Origin: Staphylococcus taiwanensis
GTDB lineage: Bacteria; Bacillota; Bacilli; Staphylococcales; Staphylococcaceae
Reading direction: 5' to 3'
DNA length: 64,000 bases
NCBI GenBank assembly: GCA_020544305.1
Contig: CP058667.1
Coordinates: 620,001-684,000 of the forward strand
Part shown: positions 9,119-17,826 of the stretch, piece after piece
Layout: each line of letters opens with the position of its first letter
Position numbering within the stretch: the first letter of the stretch is position 1
The notes under the pieces: generated by a model
Seen by the model: the letters and a program-made list of their open reading frames with translations, nothing else
What the model was told of the DNA's origin: nothing
Database searches by the model: none
Position numbers and translations under genes: made by a program

Positions 9119-9718
9119 ATGGCTGATAAACCATCAAACGAGCAAGTTTTGGCCTTTTTGGAAAAGGATAGTCAATGGAAAGAAGCGTATCAATATTTAA
9201 GAGATTTAATATTTGAAGAATCGGAACTAGATGAAGATTATAAATGGATGCATCCAACTTATACTTTAAATGGAAAGAATGTCATTATTATTCATGGATT
9301 TAAACATTATGTCGCTTTATTATTTCACAAAGGTGCTATTTTAGATGATAAATATAAGACGTTAGTTCAACAGACAGAACGTGTACAAGCAGCAAGACAA
9401 TTAAGATTTAAGAGTTTAGATGAAATTAAAGAACGTCGTGACGAAATTTTATACTACGTGAATGAAGCTATTAAAGTTGAAAAAGCTGGAAAGAAAGTTG
9501 AAATGAAAAAAACTGAGGATTATGAAATCCCTGAAGAATTACAACAACAATTTGATAAAATGCCAGAATTTAAAGACGCATTTTATAACTTAACACCAGG
9601 TCGACAACACCAATATATTTATCATATTTCTCAAGCTAAGCGTAGCCAAACAAGACAAAATAGAGTCGATAAATACATTGATCATATACTTGAAGGCAAA
9701 GGTATGAATGACAAGTAG
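9119..9718 (+). CDS. YdeI/OmpD-associated family protein (DUF1801 + OmdA)
   Basis: 199 residues from ATG 9119, chosen because AAAGGG at 9105-9110 lies 8 bases upstream; ATGs at 9098 and 9101 lack such a site. The N-terminal half (HPTYTLNGKNVIIIHGFKHYVALLFHKG) looks like the DUF1801/YdhG fold. The C-terminal half (PEFKDAFYNLTPGRQHQYIYHISQAK) is the OmdA domain, annotated as bacteriocin-protection YdeI. The molecular function is not established. A large palindromic repeat begins soon after the stop codon. Confidence 0.8.
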   Translation: MADKPSNEQVLAFLEKDSQWKEAYQYLRDLIFEESELDEDYKWMHPTYTLNGKNVIIIHGFKHYVALLFHKGAILDDKYKTLVQQTERVQAARQLRFKSLDEIKERRDEILYYVNEAIKVEKAGKKVEMKKTEDYEIPEELQQQFDKMPEFKDAFYNLTPGRQHQYIYHISQAKRSQTRQNRVDKYIDHILEGKGMNDK

Positions 9719-10348
9719 ATGATAAGTAGTTCTAAAGAGAAACTACGAATGATATTACACGACACTTGGCGATATATATTGAACACAAGTGCATTTGCAC
9801 TTGTGTAAGTAGTTCTAAAATGGGTAATGGAACGTAGTTGAGCGACGCCTGAGGGAGTTAAAATTATTGACGAACGTAAGTGCACACACTTACGTAAATA
9901 GTTCTAGGATAGATAACGAAACAGAGTTGCGGAGACTCCTAGGGAGCAGTAATTTTAATGAACCTAAGTGCAATAGCACTTAGGTAAATAGCTCTAAAGA
10001 TGGATAATAAATGGCGTTGCGCGACTCCTAGTGGAAAAGAAAGTGTCGAGTGACTACAGGCACGAGCCTTTCCCACAGGAAAGCGTCGCAACAAAAGAAT
10101 ATTATCCATCTAAGAGCTGCTTTAGAGACGGCACCCCAGGAACGCGAAGCAACTTATGTGAGTGTTTATCTATCTAAGAACTATTTTACAAGACCGCGGC
10201 TCGACCCAGCCCCCTAGGCAAGCGTCTCAACTTAAGTGAAATGAAAATCCATTTAAGAACTACTTTAGAGCCTTTCCCGCAAGAAAGCGTCGAAACAAAT
10301 TGAGTCAATATTCATCTAAGAAATCAATCAGACAACACGTAGTATTGA
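9719..10348. repeat. Nested palindromic repeat element, copy 1
   Basis: About 0.6 kb without a gene. Three short hairpins at 9783-9806, 9874-9895 and 9962-9985 share the plan xxxAAGTGC-loop-GCACTTxxx. Each is followed by an arm starting AGTTCTA or AGCTCTA (A 9807-9857, B 9896-9947, C 9986-10038). Inverted counterparts follow in reverse order (C' 10065-10118, B' 10120-10183, A' 10195-10264), so the whole locus is a nested palindrome A-B-C-C'-B'-A'. An outer weaker pair is at 9722-9770 and 10267-10322. Parts recur at 37382-37682. No transposase is present. It resembles a non-autonomous mobile repeat, but I do not recognise the family. Confidence 0.8.
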
Positions 10349-10359
10349 ACATAGAATTA

Positions 10360-10394
10360 GCCCCTCCATCATTTCATCTTATGGAGGGGCTTTT
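10360..10394. terminator. Hairpin terminator downstream of bdhA
   Basis: The perfect stem GCCCCTCCAT/ATGGAGGGGC has an 11-base loop and lies just beyond the minus-strand butanediol dehydrogenase stop. The T-run (TTTTAG) is on the plus-strand side, so it may also close transcription coming out of the repeat. Confidence 0.75.
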
Positions 10395-10423
10395 AGAAAA
10401 TGATATTTTAGTTAAGCAGTCGA

Positions 10424-11467
10424 TTAACCGTTTAATTTAACTAAGATTTTAGCTTGTGATTTGTCATTTACTAATTGTTCGAATCCTGATTGAACGATAT
10501 TTTCTAATTCGATTTCATCAGTTACGACACTTTTAACATCTAAGCTACCGTTCGCAATTAAATCAATTGTTTGTTGGAATGTAGTAGGTGAGTAAGCAAT
10601 AGTTGATGCTAAATGAACACCAGAGTTAGTTAATAACATTGGATCGAAGTCTACTTCATGAGCGAAGATAGAAACGATAACAACTGTACCTCTTGGACGA
10701 GTTACTTGTACAGATTGAGATAATGTTACGCCAACACCAGCCACTTCAAATGTAACATCTACACCGTTTTCAGTATGTTCGTTAATGAATTCAACAGGGT
10801 TTGTATTACCAGAGTTAATTACATGTGTAGCACCAACTTCTTTCGCTTTAGCTAAACGTTCTTCAGATAAATCGAATACAAAGATTTTGCTTGCACCTGC
10901 AGCTTTTGCTGCAACAACAGTTAATAATCCGATTGGACCTGCACCAAAAATAGCTACAGTATCACCGAATAATAAGTTACCTTCTTTAACAGCTTGAACT
11001 GCTACTGCCGTTGGTTCTACTAATGCACCTTCTTTGTCAGATACATTTTCAGGTAACGTATAAACATTTTCTTCAGGCGCATTTGTGAATTCTGCAAAGC
11101 CACCATCAGAACCTAAGCCGATAAATGAATAACCGTCATATAAATCTACGCTTTCATCTTTTTCACGTTTAGATACAGTTGGGTTAACAACAACACGATC
11201 ACCTTTTTTATATTTAGTAACGTCTTTACCTACTTCTTCAACCACACCTGCAAATTCATGACCTAAAGTTACAGGCGCTTTTTGGCCTAGGAATGGGTCA
11301 GGTTTATCAGTAGAGATAAACACAGGTCCTTCTAAATATTCATGTAAGTCGGTACCACAAATACCAGCCCATGATACTTTTACTTTGACTTCATTATCTT
11401 TTAATTGTTTAGGTTCGCGATCTTCCACACGTACATCTTTTTGACCATACCATACTGCTGCTTTCAT
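10424..11467 (-). CDS. bdhA: (R,R)-2,3-butanediol dehydrogenase, zinc-dependent MDR family
   Basis: 347 residues from ATG 11467, with AAGGG upstream; the ATG at 11479 overlaps that site and is unlikely. Catalytic zinc ligands are visible in CGICGTDLHE and GHEFAG, and the nucleotide-binding motif is GAGPIGLL. The segment CGTDLHEYLEGPVFI is very like Bacillus BdhA. It interconverts acetoin and 2,3-butanediol using NAD(H), a fermentation sink. The structural cysteine cluster of classical alcohol dehydrogenases is absent, as in BdhA. It is monocistronic, between terminators. Confidence 0.85.
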   Translation of the reverse strand: MKAAVWYGQKDVRVEDREPKQLKDNEVKVKVSWAGICGTDLHEYLEGPVFISTDKPDPFLGQKAPVTLGHEFAGVVEEVGKDVTKYKKGDRVVVNPTVSKREKDESVDLYDGYSFIGLGSDGGFAEFTNAPEENVYTLPENVSDKEGALVEPTAVAVQAVKEGNLLFGDTVAIFGAGPIGLLTVVAAKAAGASKIFVFDLSEERLAKAKEVGATHVINSGNTNPVEFINEHTENGVDVTFEVAGVGVTLSQSVQVTRPRGTVVIVSIFAHEVDFDPMLLTNSGVHLASTIAYSPTTFQQTIDLIANGSLDVKSVVTDEIELENIVQSGFEQLVNDKSQAKILVKLNG

Positions 11468-11698
11468 TGAATAAAACATCCCTTCATTAAATACTTATTA
11501 CACCTATAGATTAATACTAATGAATTGAGAATTCAATTTAACTAGCGATATTAATTGATATATTTCGAAAATTTTGACAAAAAAATGAACTTTAGAATAA
11601 AAGTCCTAATAAATAGTATTACGAAAACATTTTTTCTTTCATATTAGAATACATTTAAAACGAAATTGTGAACTTTTTTAATAGTTAACTATTAAAAT

Positions 11699-11722
11699 GT
11701 TTCAAAAAATTATAAAGGGTAT
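11699..11722 (+). promoter_or_regulatory. SigB-type promoter upstream of opuC
   Basis: GTTTCA at 11699-11704 and GGGTAT at 11717-11722 are separated by 12 bases, matching the sigma-B consensus GTTTAA-N12-15-GGGTAT. Transcription would begin near 11730. OpuC-type osmolyte importers are known sigma-B targets in Listeria, which supports the reading. Confidence 0.72.
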
Positions 11723-11729
11723 ATAAGTA

Positions 11730-11866
11730 TAAATGATGTAAAAACAATCAGAATAAATTACATATTTTATTTAAAGACTCATTAAAATTTTATGAAGCAA
11801 AGGCCATGGGGCTCTTGTTTGACTTATCACGTATTTGTTTAACAACGGGACTACTGGCCTTTTTTT
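11730..11866 (+). ncRNA. Candidate small RNA or attenuated leader before opuCA
   Basis: A transcript from the SigB-like promoter would meet an intrinsic terminator after about 135 nt. The stem AAGGCCA/TGGCCTT, with an inner TTGTT/AACAA pairing, at 11799-11860 is followed by seven T. The opuCA ribosome site begins only about 35 bases later. No open reading frame with a ribosome site is seen in it. It is either a sigma-B-dependent sRNA or a leader whose terminator gates opuC. I cannot match it to a named Rsa RNA with confidence. Confidence 0.6.
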
Positions 11867-11914
11867 ATTCTGAGAATTTTTTTACATCTGGGAATTTCAG
11901 GAAGGAGCAATCTA

Positions 11915-13222
11915 ATGACGCTAAGTATTAAAAACTTAACTAAAATTTACTCTGGCAATAAAAAAGCGGTAGATAATATTTCATTAGATATTGAATCTGG
12001 TGAATTTATCGCGTTTATTGGGACAAGTGGTAGTGGTAAGACGACAGCTTTAAGAATGATAAATCGAATGATTGAAGCTACTGAGGGAACAATTGAAATG
12101 AATGGGAAGAATGTGCGTAGCATGAACCCGGTTGAATTGCGTCGTAGTATTGGATATGTCATTCAACAAATTGGATTAATGCCACATATGACAATCAGAG
12201 AGAACATTGTCCTAGTACCTAAACTTTTAAAATGGTCTAAAGAAAAGAAGGATGCGAAGGCTAAAGAATTAATTAAACTTGCAGATTTGCCTGAAGAATA
12301 TTTAGACCGTTATCCATCTGAATTATCTGGTGGTCAGCAACAACGTATTGGGGTAGTACGTGCGTTAGCCGCTGAACAAGACATTATTTTGATGGATGAA
12401 CCGTTTGGTGCCTTGGACCCAATTACAAGAGATACATTGCAAGATTTAGTTAAAGATTTACAGAAAAAATTAGGTAAAACGTTTATCTTTGTAACACATG
12501 ATATGGATGAAGCAATTAAACTCGCAGACCGTATTTGTATTATGTCTAAAGGACAAGTCGTACAGTATGATACACCAGATAATATTCTAAGAAATCCAGC
12601 AAATGATTTCGTAAAAGAATTTATCGGTCAGAACAGACTAATTCAAGATAGACCTAATATGCGTACAGTTGAAGATGCGATGATTAAACCGGTAACTGTA
12701 AATGCGAATGATACATTGAATGACGCTGTTAACATCATGCGACAACGTCGTGTCGATACCATCTTCGTAGTAAACAATCATAATCATCTTTTAGGCTTCT
12801 TAGATATAGAAGATATTAACCAAGGATTACGCCATCGCAAAGAATTAATCGATACGATGCAACGCGATGTTTATAAAGTACATATAGACTCAAAATTACA
12901 AGATTCCGTGCGTACGATTTTGAAACGAAATGTTAGAAATATACCAGTCGTTGATAATGACAATACATTAATTGGTTTAATAACACGTGCCAACCTAGTT
13001 GATATTGTGTATGACTCAATTTGGGGTGAAGAAGATGGTGAGATGGAATTATCTGATACACATATGAATGATGTTGAACGCGAAAATGAATTTGGTAATC
13101 AAGAGAAGAAACAACTAAGTCAACAACAAGAAGATGGTGCTTTGAGCAAACAAAAGGATGTCACGGATAGAATGGATACTGACGACTTAGATGATTCTCA
13201 TTATTCAGGAGTTGATCGTTAA
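11915..13222 (+). CDS. opuCA: Glycine betaine/carnitine/choline ABC transporter ATPase
   Basis: 435 residues. Walker A GTSGSGKT at 36-43, signature LSGGQQQR, Walker B IILMDEPFGALDP and switch His in VTHDMDEA. Two CBS domains follow (about residues 250-370), then an acidic, Gln-rich tail of about 60 residues. In S. aureus and Listeria the OpuCA CBS pair binds cyclic di-AMP, which inhibits uptake. AAGGAG precedes ATG 11915. The stop overlaps the next start by one base (TAATG). It energises osmolyte import for osmoprotection. Confidence 0.93.
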   Translation: MTLSIKNLTKIYSGNKKAVDNISLDIESGEFIAFIGTSGSGKTTALRMINRMIEATEGTIEMNGKNVRSMNPVELRRSIGYVIQQIGLMPHMTIRENIVLVPKLLKWSKEKKDAKAKELIKLADLPEEYLDRYPSELSGGQQQRIGVVRALAAEQDIILMDEPFGALDPITRDTLQDLVKDLQKKLGKTFIFVTHDMDEAIKLADRICIMSKGQVVQYDTPDNILRNPANDFVKEFIGQNRLIQDRPNMRTVEDAMIKPVTVNANDTLNDAVNIMRQRRVDTIFVVNNHNHLLGFLDIEDINQGLRHRKELIDTMQRDVYKVHIDSKLQDSVRTILKRNVRNIPVVDNDNTLIGLITRANLVDIVYDSIWGEEDGEMELSDTHMNDVERENEFGNQEKKQLSQQQEDGALSKQKDVTDRMDTDDLDDSHYSGVDR

Positions 13223-13857
13223 TGCGCCAATTTTTCCAAGAATATGGGAGCCAACTCGTATCGAAAACAATTGAACATTTCTACATATCTATTATCGCTT
13301 TACTTATAGCGATAGTTGTTGCAGTACCCATCGGTATCTTATTGTCTAAGACAAAACGTACTGCCAATGTAGTCTTAACTATTGCGGGTGTGCTTCAAAC
13401 CATTCCGACATTAGCCGTTTTAGCCATTATGATTCCAATCTTTGGTGTAGGTAAGACACCAGCGATTGTAGCATTATTCATTTATGTATTATTACCGATT
13501 TTAAATAATACCGTACTTGGTGTACAAAATATTGATAAAAATGTTATCCAAGCTGGAACAAGTATGGGAATGACAAAAATGCAATTAATGAAAGATGTCG
13601 AATTACCACTGGCGTTACCATTAATTATTAGTGGCATTCGTTTATCAAGTGTTTATGTCATTAGTTGGGCAACGCTAGCAAGTTACGTTGGTGCGGGTGG
13701 TTTAGGTGACTTAGTATTCAACGGTTTAAACCTTTATCAACCACCAATGATTATTAGTGCAGCAGTTCTTGTAACATGTCTTGCATTACTTGTAGACTTC
13801 TTACTTTCATTAATTGAAAAATGGGCTGTCCCTAAAGGACTTAAAGTATCTAGATAA
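13222..13857 (+). CDS. opuCB: OpuC permease subunit
   Basis: 211 residues with five or six hydrophobic segments and the BPD permease EAA loop GTSMGMTKMQLMKDVELPLALP, shortened here to its core GTSMGMTKMQLM. Start ATG 13222 overlaps the opuCA stop by one base, so translation is coupled. It forms the membrane channel with OpuCD; the two permeases share the EAA loop pattern but are separate genes, as usual for OpuC. Confidence 0.92.
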   Translation: MRQFFQEYGSQLVSKTIEHFYISIIALLIAIVVAVPIGILLSKTKRTANVVLTIAGVLQTIPTLAVLAIMIPIFGVGKTPAIVALFIYVLLPILNNTVLGVQNIDKNVIQAGTSMGMTKMQLMKDVELPLALPLIISGIRLSSVYVISWATLASYVGAGGLGDLVFNGLNLYQPPMIISAAVLVTCLALLVDFLLSLIEKWAVPKGLKVSR

Positions 13858-13882
13858 TAACTAAGGGAGGATTACTAAATTT

Positions 13883-14830
13883 ATGAAAAAGTTTAAACTA
13901 ACTTTCATACTTCTGGCACTATCCCTCGTGGTATTATCTGGATGTGGATTACCAGGATTAGGCGATAGCGCTGGCAAAGATAGTGTGAAAATAACTGCCA
14001 CTGAGACGAGTGAAACTAAAATCATGGCAAATATTGAAAAATTAATGATTGAACATTATACACATAACAAAATAAAACCTTCTATAGTAGGTAATTTAGG
14101 TTCAAGTATTATTCAACACAATGCCTTACAACGTGGTGATGTTAACATGTCAGCAGTTCGATATACGGGAACAGAATTGACAAGTGTACTTGATGCGCCA
14201 CCTACTAAGGATCCGAAAAAGGCAATGTCCGAGTCGCAAAGACTTTTCAAAAAGAAATATGACCAAAAATATTATAATTCGTTTGGATTTGCGAACACTT
14301 ATGCATTTATGGTGACTAAAGAAGTTGCTAAAAAATATCATTTAGAAAAAGTTTCGGACTTGAAAAAATATAAAAACGACTTACGTCTAGGTATGGATAC
14401 GCAATGGATGAATCGTGCGGGTGATGGTTATCCTGCTTTCCAAAAAGACTATGGATTTAAATTTGCCAATGCACGACCAATGCAAATTGGGTTGGTTTAC
14501 GATGCACTTAAAAATAAGAAATTAGATGTTGCAGTTGGATATTCAACTGATGGACGTATTGCTGCTTATGGTTTAAAAGTCTTGAAGGATGATCGTAAAT
14601 TCTTCCCACCTTATGATGGTAGTCCATTAGCTACTGAAAAGTTAATAAAGGATAATCCAGAAATTGATAAGGCATTGAAGAAATTAGAAGGTCAAATTAC
14701 TACGAAAGATATGCAAAAACTAAATTATGAAGCGGATGGTAAAGGTAAAGAACCAGCTGTCATTGCTGAAGATTTTGTGAAAAAGCATAACTATTTCGAA
14801 GATGATAATAAGAAAGGTGGTCAAAAATAA
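13883..14830 (+). CDS. opuCC: OpuC substrate-binding lipoprotein
   Basis: 315 residues. Lipoprotein signal with lipobox LSGC and acylated Cys21, then an OpuAC-type periplasmic binding domain (SVKITATETSETKIMANI...GNLGSSIIQHNAL...GYSTDGRIAAYG). GGGAGG lies 25 bp after opuCB and before ATG 13883. It presents glycine betaine, carnitine or related osmolytes to the permease at the outer face of the membrane. The stop overlaps the opuCD start by one base. Confidence 0.92.
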   Translation: MKKFKLTFILLALSLVVLSGCGLPGLGDSAGKDSVKITATETSETKIMANIEKLMIEHYTHNKIKPSIVGNLGSSIIQHNALQRGDVNMSAVRYTGTELTSVLDAPPTKDPKKAMSESQRLFKKKYDQKYYNSFGFANTYAFMVTKEVAKKYHLEKVSDLKKYKNDLRLGMDTQWMNRAGDGYPAFQKDYGFKFANARPMQIGLVYDALKNKKLDVAVGYSTDGRIAAYGLKVLKDDRKFFPPYDGSPLATEKLIKDNPEIDKALKKLEGQITTKDMQKLNYEADGKGKEPAVIAEDFVKKHNYFEDDNKKGGQK

Positions 14831-15516
14831 TGAAAGGTAATTTATTGAGTTCACTTTATGAATACTATACCTTGAACTTTGGCTATCTTATGGAACTGTT
14901 TTTCAAACATTTATTAATGTCTATTTATGGTGTGTTATTTGCTTGTATTATCGGCATTCCGATAGGGATCTTAATTTCACGTTATACAAAGTTATCTTGG
15001 CCAATTATTACGATTGCCAATATTATCCAAACAGTACCTGCAATCGCGATGTTAGCTATTTTAATGTTATCACTAGGTTTAGGACCTAATACTGTTGTAG
15101 TTGCAGTATTCTTGTATGCGTTACTTCCTATTATAAAGAACACATATACCGGCATTACTGGTGTAGATAATAATATTAAAGATGCTGGTAAAGGAATGGG
15201 TATGACGAGCAATCAAGTCATGCGTATGATTGAACTGCCATTATCATTGTCGGTTATTATTGGTGGTATTCGTATCGCTTTAGTTGTCGCAATTGGTATT
15301 GTCGCAATTGGTTCATTTATTGGTGCGCCAACGTTAGGTGATATTATCATTCGTGGTACAAACTCTACGGACGGTACGGTGTACATTTTAGCTGGTGCCA
15401 TTCCAATCGCTTTAATCGCGATAGTGATTGATTTAGGCTTACGATTCTTAGAACGTAAACTAGATCCGACAAATAAGAATAAAAAGAAAGAAAAACAAAT
15501 TCAAAGTATTAATTAA
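14830..15516 (+). CDS. opuCD: OpuC permease subunit
   Basis: 228 residues, five or six hydrophobic segments, EAA loop GKGMGMTSNQVMRMIELPL. It overlaps opuCC by one base (TAATGA). The C-terminus is a lysine-rich cytoplasmic tail. With OpuCB it makes the transmembrane path of the osmolyte importer. It is the last gene of the operon and is followed by a terminator shared with the convergent lrgAB. Confidence 0.92.
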   Translation: MKGNLLSSLYEYYTLNFGYLMELFFKHLLMSIYGVLFACIIGIPIGILISRYTKLSWPIITIANIIQTVPAIAMLAILMLSLGLGPNTVVVAVFLYALLPIIKNTYTGITGVDNNIKDAGKGMGMTSNQVMRMIELPLSLSVIIGGIRIALVVAIGIVAIGSFIGAPTLGDIIIRGTNSTDGTVYILAGAIPIALIAIVIDLGLRFLERKLDPTNKNKKKEKQIQSIN

Positions 15517-15602
15517 GAGATTTGAAAATCGCGTATAGCACGGGATTATAAAGCCTAACTAAATTTAGAAATATCTATTAATTAACAATGGATAAATACT
15601 AA

Positions 15603-15637
15603 AAGAGTCGAGACAATGTCATGTCTCGACTCTTTTT
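15603..15637. terminator. Bidirectional terminator opuCD / lrgB
   Basis: The perfect stem GAGTCGAGACA/TGTCTCGACTC has a 6-base loop, with A-run before and T-run after. The convergent genes opuCD and lrgB are on either side. Confidence 0.93.
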
Positions 15638-15651
15638 AATATATTCATTTA

Positions 15652-16353
15652 TTAGAATAAAACTGAAGCAAGTGGTGGAACGATTGCAACGATGATAACA
15701 CCTACGATAACAACCGCGATACTACCCATAGATTCTTCTGTTTCACCAAGTTCTTTAGCTGCTGCAACACCAAGTGTGTGACCACTTGTACCTAAAGCTA
15801 AACCACGTGCAATAGGATTTGAAATTTTAAACCATTTAACAATTTTAGTACCCAAAGCTGAAATAACAACGGCATTAAGAATAACGGCTAATGATGTTAA
15901 CTCTTTCATACCGCCAATACCTTGAGACACTGGAAGTGCGATAGCAGTTGTTGCAGCTTGAGGTAACATAGATGCACCAATTTTATCTCCTAATTGGAAG
16001 ACAATCGTTACTAAGTAAATTAAGATTAACGCGATAAGTGTACCAATTGCGATACCGCCAAAGATTTGTAGCCAGTATTTTTTTAAGACTTCACGTTTTT
16101 TATATAAAGGAATAGCGAAACTGATTGTTGCGGGTTCTAAGAAGAAATTAATAATATCTCCGCCTATTTTATAGTTTGCATAACTAATTCCTGTGATTTT
16201 TAAGAATGCGATACCTGCAACCATTGCTACGAAAAGTGGGGCAAGTAAGAAAAAGCCATTTGTTTTTTTATAAAAATATTGTGCAATAACGAAAGGAATG
16301 AGTGAAACCAGTATTCCAAAATAAGGTGTTGTAATGCCTAAATGATCAATCAT
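15652..16353 (-). CDS. lrgB: Antiholin-like protein LrgB
   Basis: 233 residues, polytopic, with family motifs [14 protein letters not shown] and [20 protein letters not shown], and a C-terminal Gly-rich [15 protein letters not shown]. The start ATG 16353 overlaps the lrgA stop by one base, with GGAGGG just upstream. LrgAB acts with or against the holin-like CidAB to limit murein hydrolase activity; LrgB/PlsC-related proteins have also been linked to glycolate or pyruvate transport. It is convergent with opuC. Confidence 0.93.
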   Translation of the reverse strand: MIDHLGITTPYFGILVSLIPFVIAQYFYKKTNGFFLLAPLFVAMVAGIAFLKITGISYANYKIGGDIINFFLEPATISFAIPLYKKREVLKKYWLQIFGGIAIGTLIALILIYLVTIVFQLGDKIGASMLPQAATTAIALPVSQGIGGMKELTSLAVILNAVVISALGTKIVKWFKISNPIARGLALGTSGHTLGVAAAKELGETEESMGSIAVVIVGVIIVAIVPPLASVLF

Positions 16354-16808
16354 TAGTTACCCTCCTTAAGTCTAGTTTTTTCATTTTGTTCTTTAGATGG
16401 GAACAATGTTTTTGTTACAAATAATTGAGATACAAAACCTACACTAATTAATAGTAATAATGTAGAAATGATAATTAATAGAATAATTAAAATAGGATGT
16501 TGACTTAGAATAGGTAACGAGTTGATAACTGAAACACCGGCTGGTACGAATAAGAAACTAATGTTATTAGTCAATGCAGTACCTACGCCTTCCACTTGAC
16601 CTAATTTCACAACGCCTGTACATAATAGAATGAATAGCAATACGAGACCGATGACTGATGCAGGCATTGGGAATGGAATGAAACTTTCAATAATTTTTGA
16701 AATAAATAATACTACAGCAATTGTTAATGCTTGTTGAAAGAAATTGTAAGTTTTAGCCAACTTAGCAGTTCCTTGAGCATTACCATTATGTGTATTGTCA
16801 TTTGCCAT
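16353..16808 (-). CDS. lrgA: Holin-like/antiholin protein LrgA
   Basis: 151 residues, about four membrane helices ([30 protein letters not shown] is the family core; key motif [12 protein letters not shown]). A hydrophilic N-terminus precedes helix 1. GAGGGAGAG lies before the ATG. Co-transcribed with lrgB. LytSR normally activates lrgAB, and lytSR is just upstream on the same strand. A cre-like site is found at 16854-16867 in its promoter region. Confidence 0.93.
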   Translation of the reverse strand: MANDNTHNGNAQGTAKLAKTYNFFQQALTIAVVLFISKIIESFIPFPMPASVIGLVLLFILLCTGVVKLGQVEGVGTALTNNISFLFVPAGVSVINSLPILSQHPILIILLIIISTLLLLISVGFVSQLFVTKTLFPSKEQNEKTRLKEGN

Positions 16809-16853
16809 AATAATACTCTCCCTCTCTCTTTTTATCTTGAGATTAGGATAATA

Positions 16854-16867
16854 TGAAAACGTTTACT
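16854..16867. promoter_or_regulatory. cre-like CcpA site upstream of lrgA
   Basis: TGAAAACGTTTACT matches the catabolite-responsive element consensus (TGNAANCGNTNNCA-like with central CG) except at the last bases. It lies about 46 bp upstream of the lrgA start, so CcpA could couple lrgAB to carbon source. Confidence 0.55.
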
Positions 16868-16982
16868 TTTGGGTGTTTTAACTCCGAATTACAAATATGA
16901 AGTGGTGAGTTGCATTAAATTGAAGTTGAAAATCAGTAACAAAACGTTTAATTAAGTTTGGAATAGATGCGTATAAAATAAA

Positions 16983-17020
16983 AAAGGTTGAGCAAGTATC
17001 CATTGTCTCAACCTTTGTCT
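16983..17020 (-). terminator. Terminator of lytSR
   Basis: The stem AAAGGTTGAG/CTCAACCTTT has a 14-base loop and a T-run on the minus strand. It lies between lytR and lrgA, so lytSR and lrgAB are separate transcription units. Confidence 0.85.
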
Positions 17021-17055
17021 AATGTTAGTCATATTTTAATAGATTATATTAAAGC

Positions 17056-17826
17056 TTAGAGTAATCCAATTTCTTGTTTGAAAAATTTCATAAATGATCG
17101 GCTTACTTGAAATTTATTTCCAGATGTCATTGTGACTTGATAAGTATAGTTAAACCAATGTTCTACACTATCGATATGTTGTTTATTAATAATGGTTGCA
17201 CGATGAATTTTAATAAATTTGTTATCAGGTAGTTTCTTTTCATAATAATTAAGTGGTTCTGTTGTTTCATATGTGCGCTTTAATGTATAAATCGTAGTAA
17301 TGCCATGATTAACGGATATAGCCGTTATATCATCTAAATTGATTACATATATACGTTCATTGACTTCAATAGGAATCACAGATTTATCATGATTAGTCGT
17401 AGGAGTTTCAAATGCAGAGGCATTTGAATGATTATCGTCGCTATGATTCATTTCTTCTTGATCCATACGCATCAATCTTTTAACTTTAGTTACAGTTTGT
17501 GCAACCCGTTCTAATTCAAATGGTTTAAGTATATAGTCCAAGGCATTAAGTTCAAATGCTTTTACTGCGAAAGTATCATGAGCTGTGGCAAATACAATAT
17601 AAGGGGGTTGCTTCATTTTTTGAATTTTATGTGCTAAATCTATGCCGTTTTCATCCATTAGGTTAATGTCTAGAAATACCAAATCATATGTTTCGTATAA
17701 TAATTTTTCTAGTGTTTCTTCTACATTTTCTGCTTCATCAATCACTTCAAAATCAGAAATCTCATTTAATAAAAAATGTAATTCATTACGGGCTAGTGGC
17801 TCATCATCCACGATTAATGTCTTCAA
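17056..17826 (-). CDS. lytR: LytTR-family response regulator LytR
   Basis: 256 residues. The receiver domain has the acidic pocket VDDEP, the phosphoacceptor Asp in [13 protein letters not shown] and the KPFELERV lysine. The C-terminal LytTR DNA-binding domain is seen in [15 protein letters not shown] and [11 protein letters not shown]. The start codon is TTG at 17826, immediately after the lytS stop, with AAAGGAGGAA inside the end of lytS. It responds to changes in membrane potential through LytS and activates lrgAB. The short His/Asp/Asn-rich linker between the domains is typical. Confidence 0.93.
   Translation of the reverse strand: MKTLIVDDEPLARNELHFLLNEISDFEVIDEAENVEETLEKLLYETYDLVFLDINLMDENGIDLAHKIQKMKQPPYIVFATAHDTFAVKAFELNALDYILKPFELERVAQTVTKVKRLMRMDQEEMNHSDDNHSNASAFETPTTNHDKSVIPIEVNERIYVINLDDITAISVNHGITTIYTLKRTYETTEPLNYYEKKLPDNKFIKIHRATIINKQHIDSVEHWFNYTYQVTMTSGNKFQVSRSFMKFFKQEIGLL

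Noticed and set aside
9719..10348. CRISPR array at the hairpin repeats
   Set aside because: Repeats are palindromic arms of variable sequence in both orientations, with no equal spacers or cas genes.
11570..11600. TTGACA sigma-A promoter upstream of opuC
   Set aside because: No good -10 at 16-18 bases; the SigB-like site downstream fits better.
16935..16950. Second cre-like site (AAAACGTTTAAT) before lrgA
   Set aside because: Lacks the outer half of the consensus.
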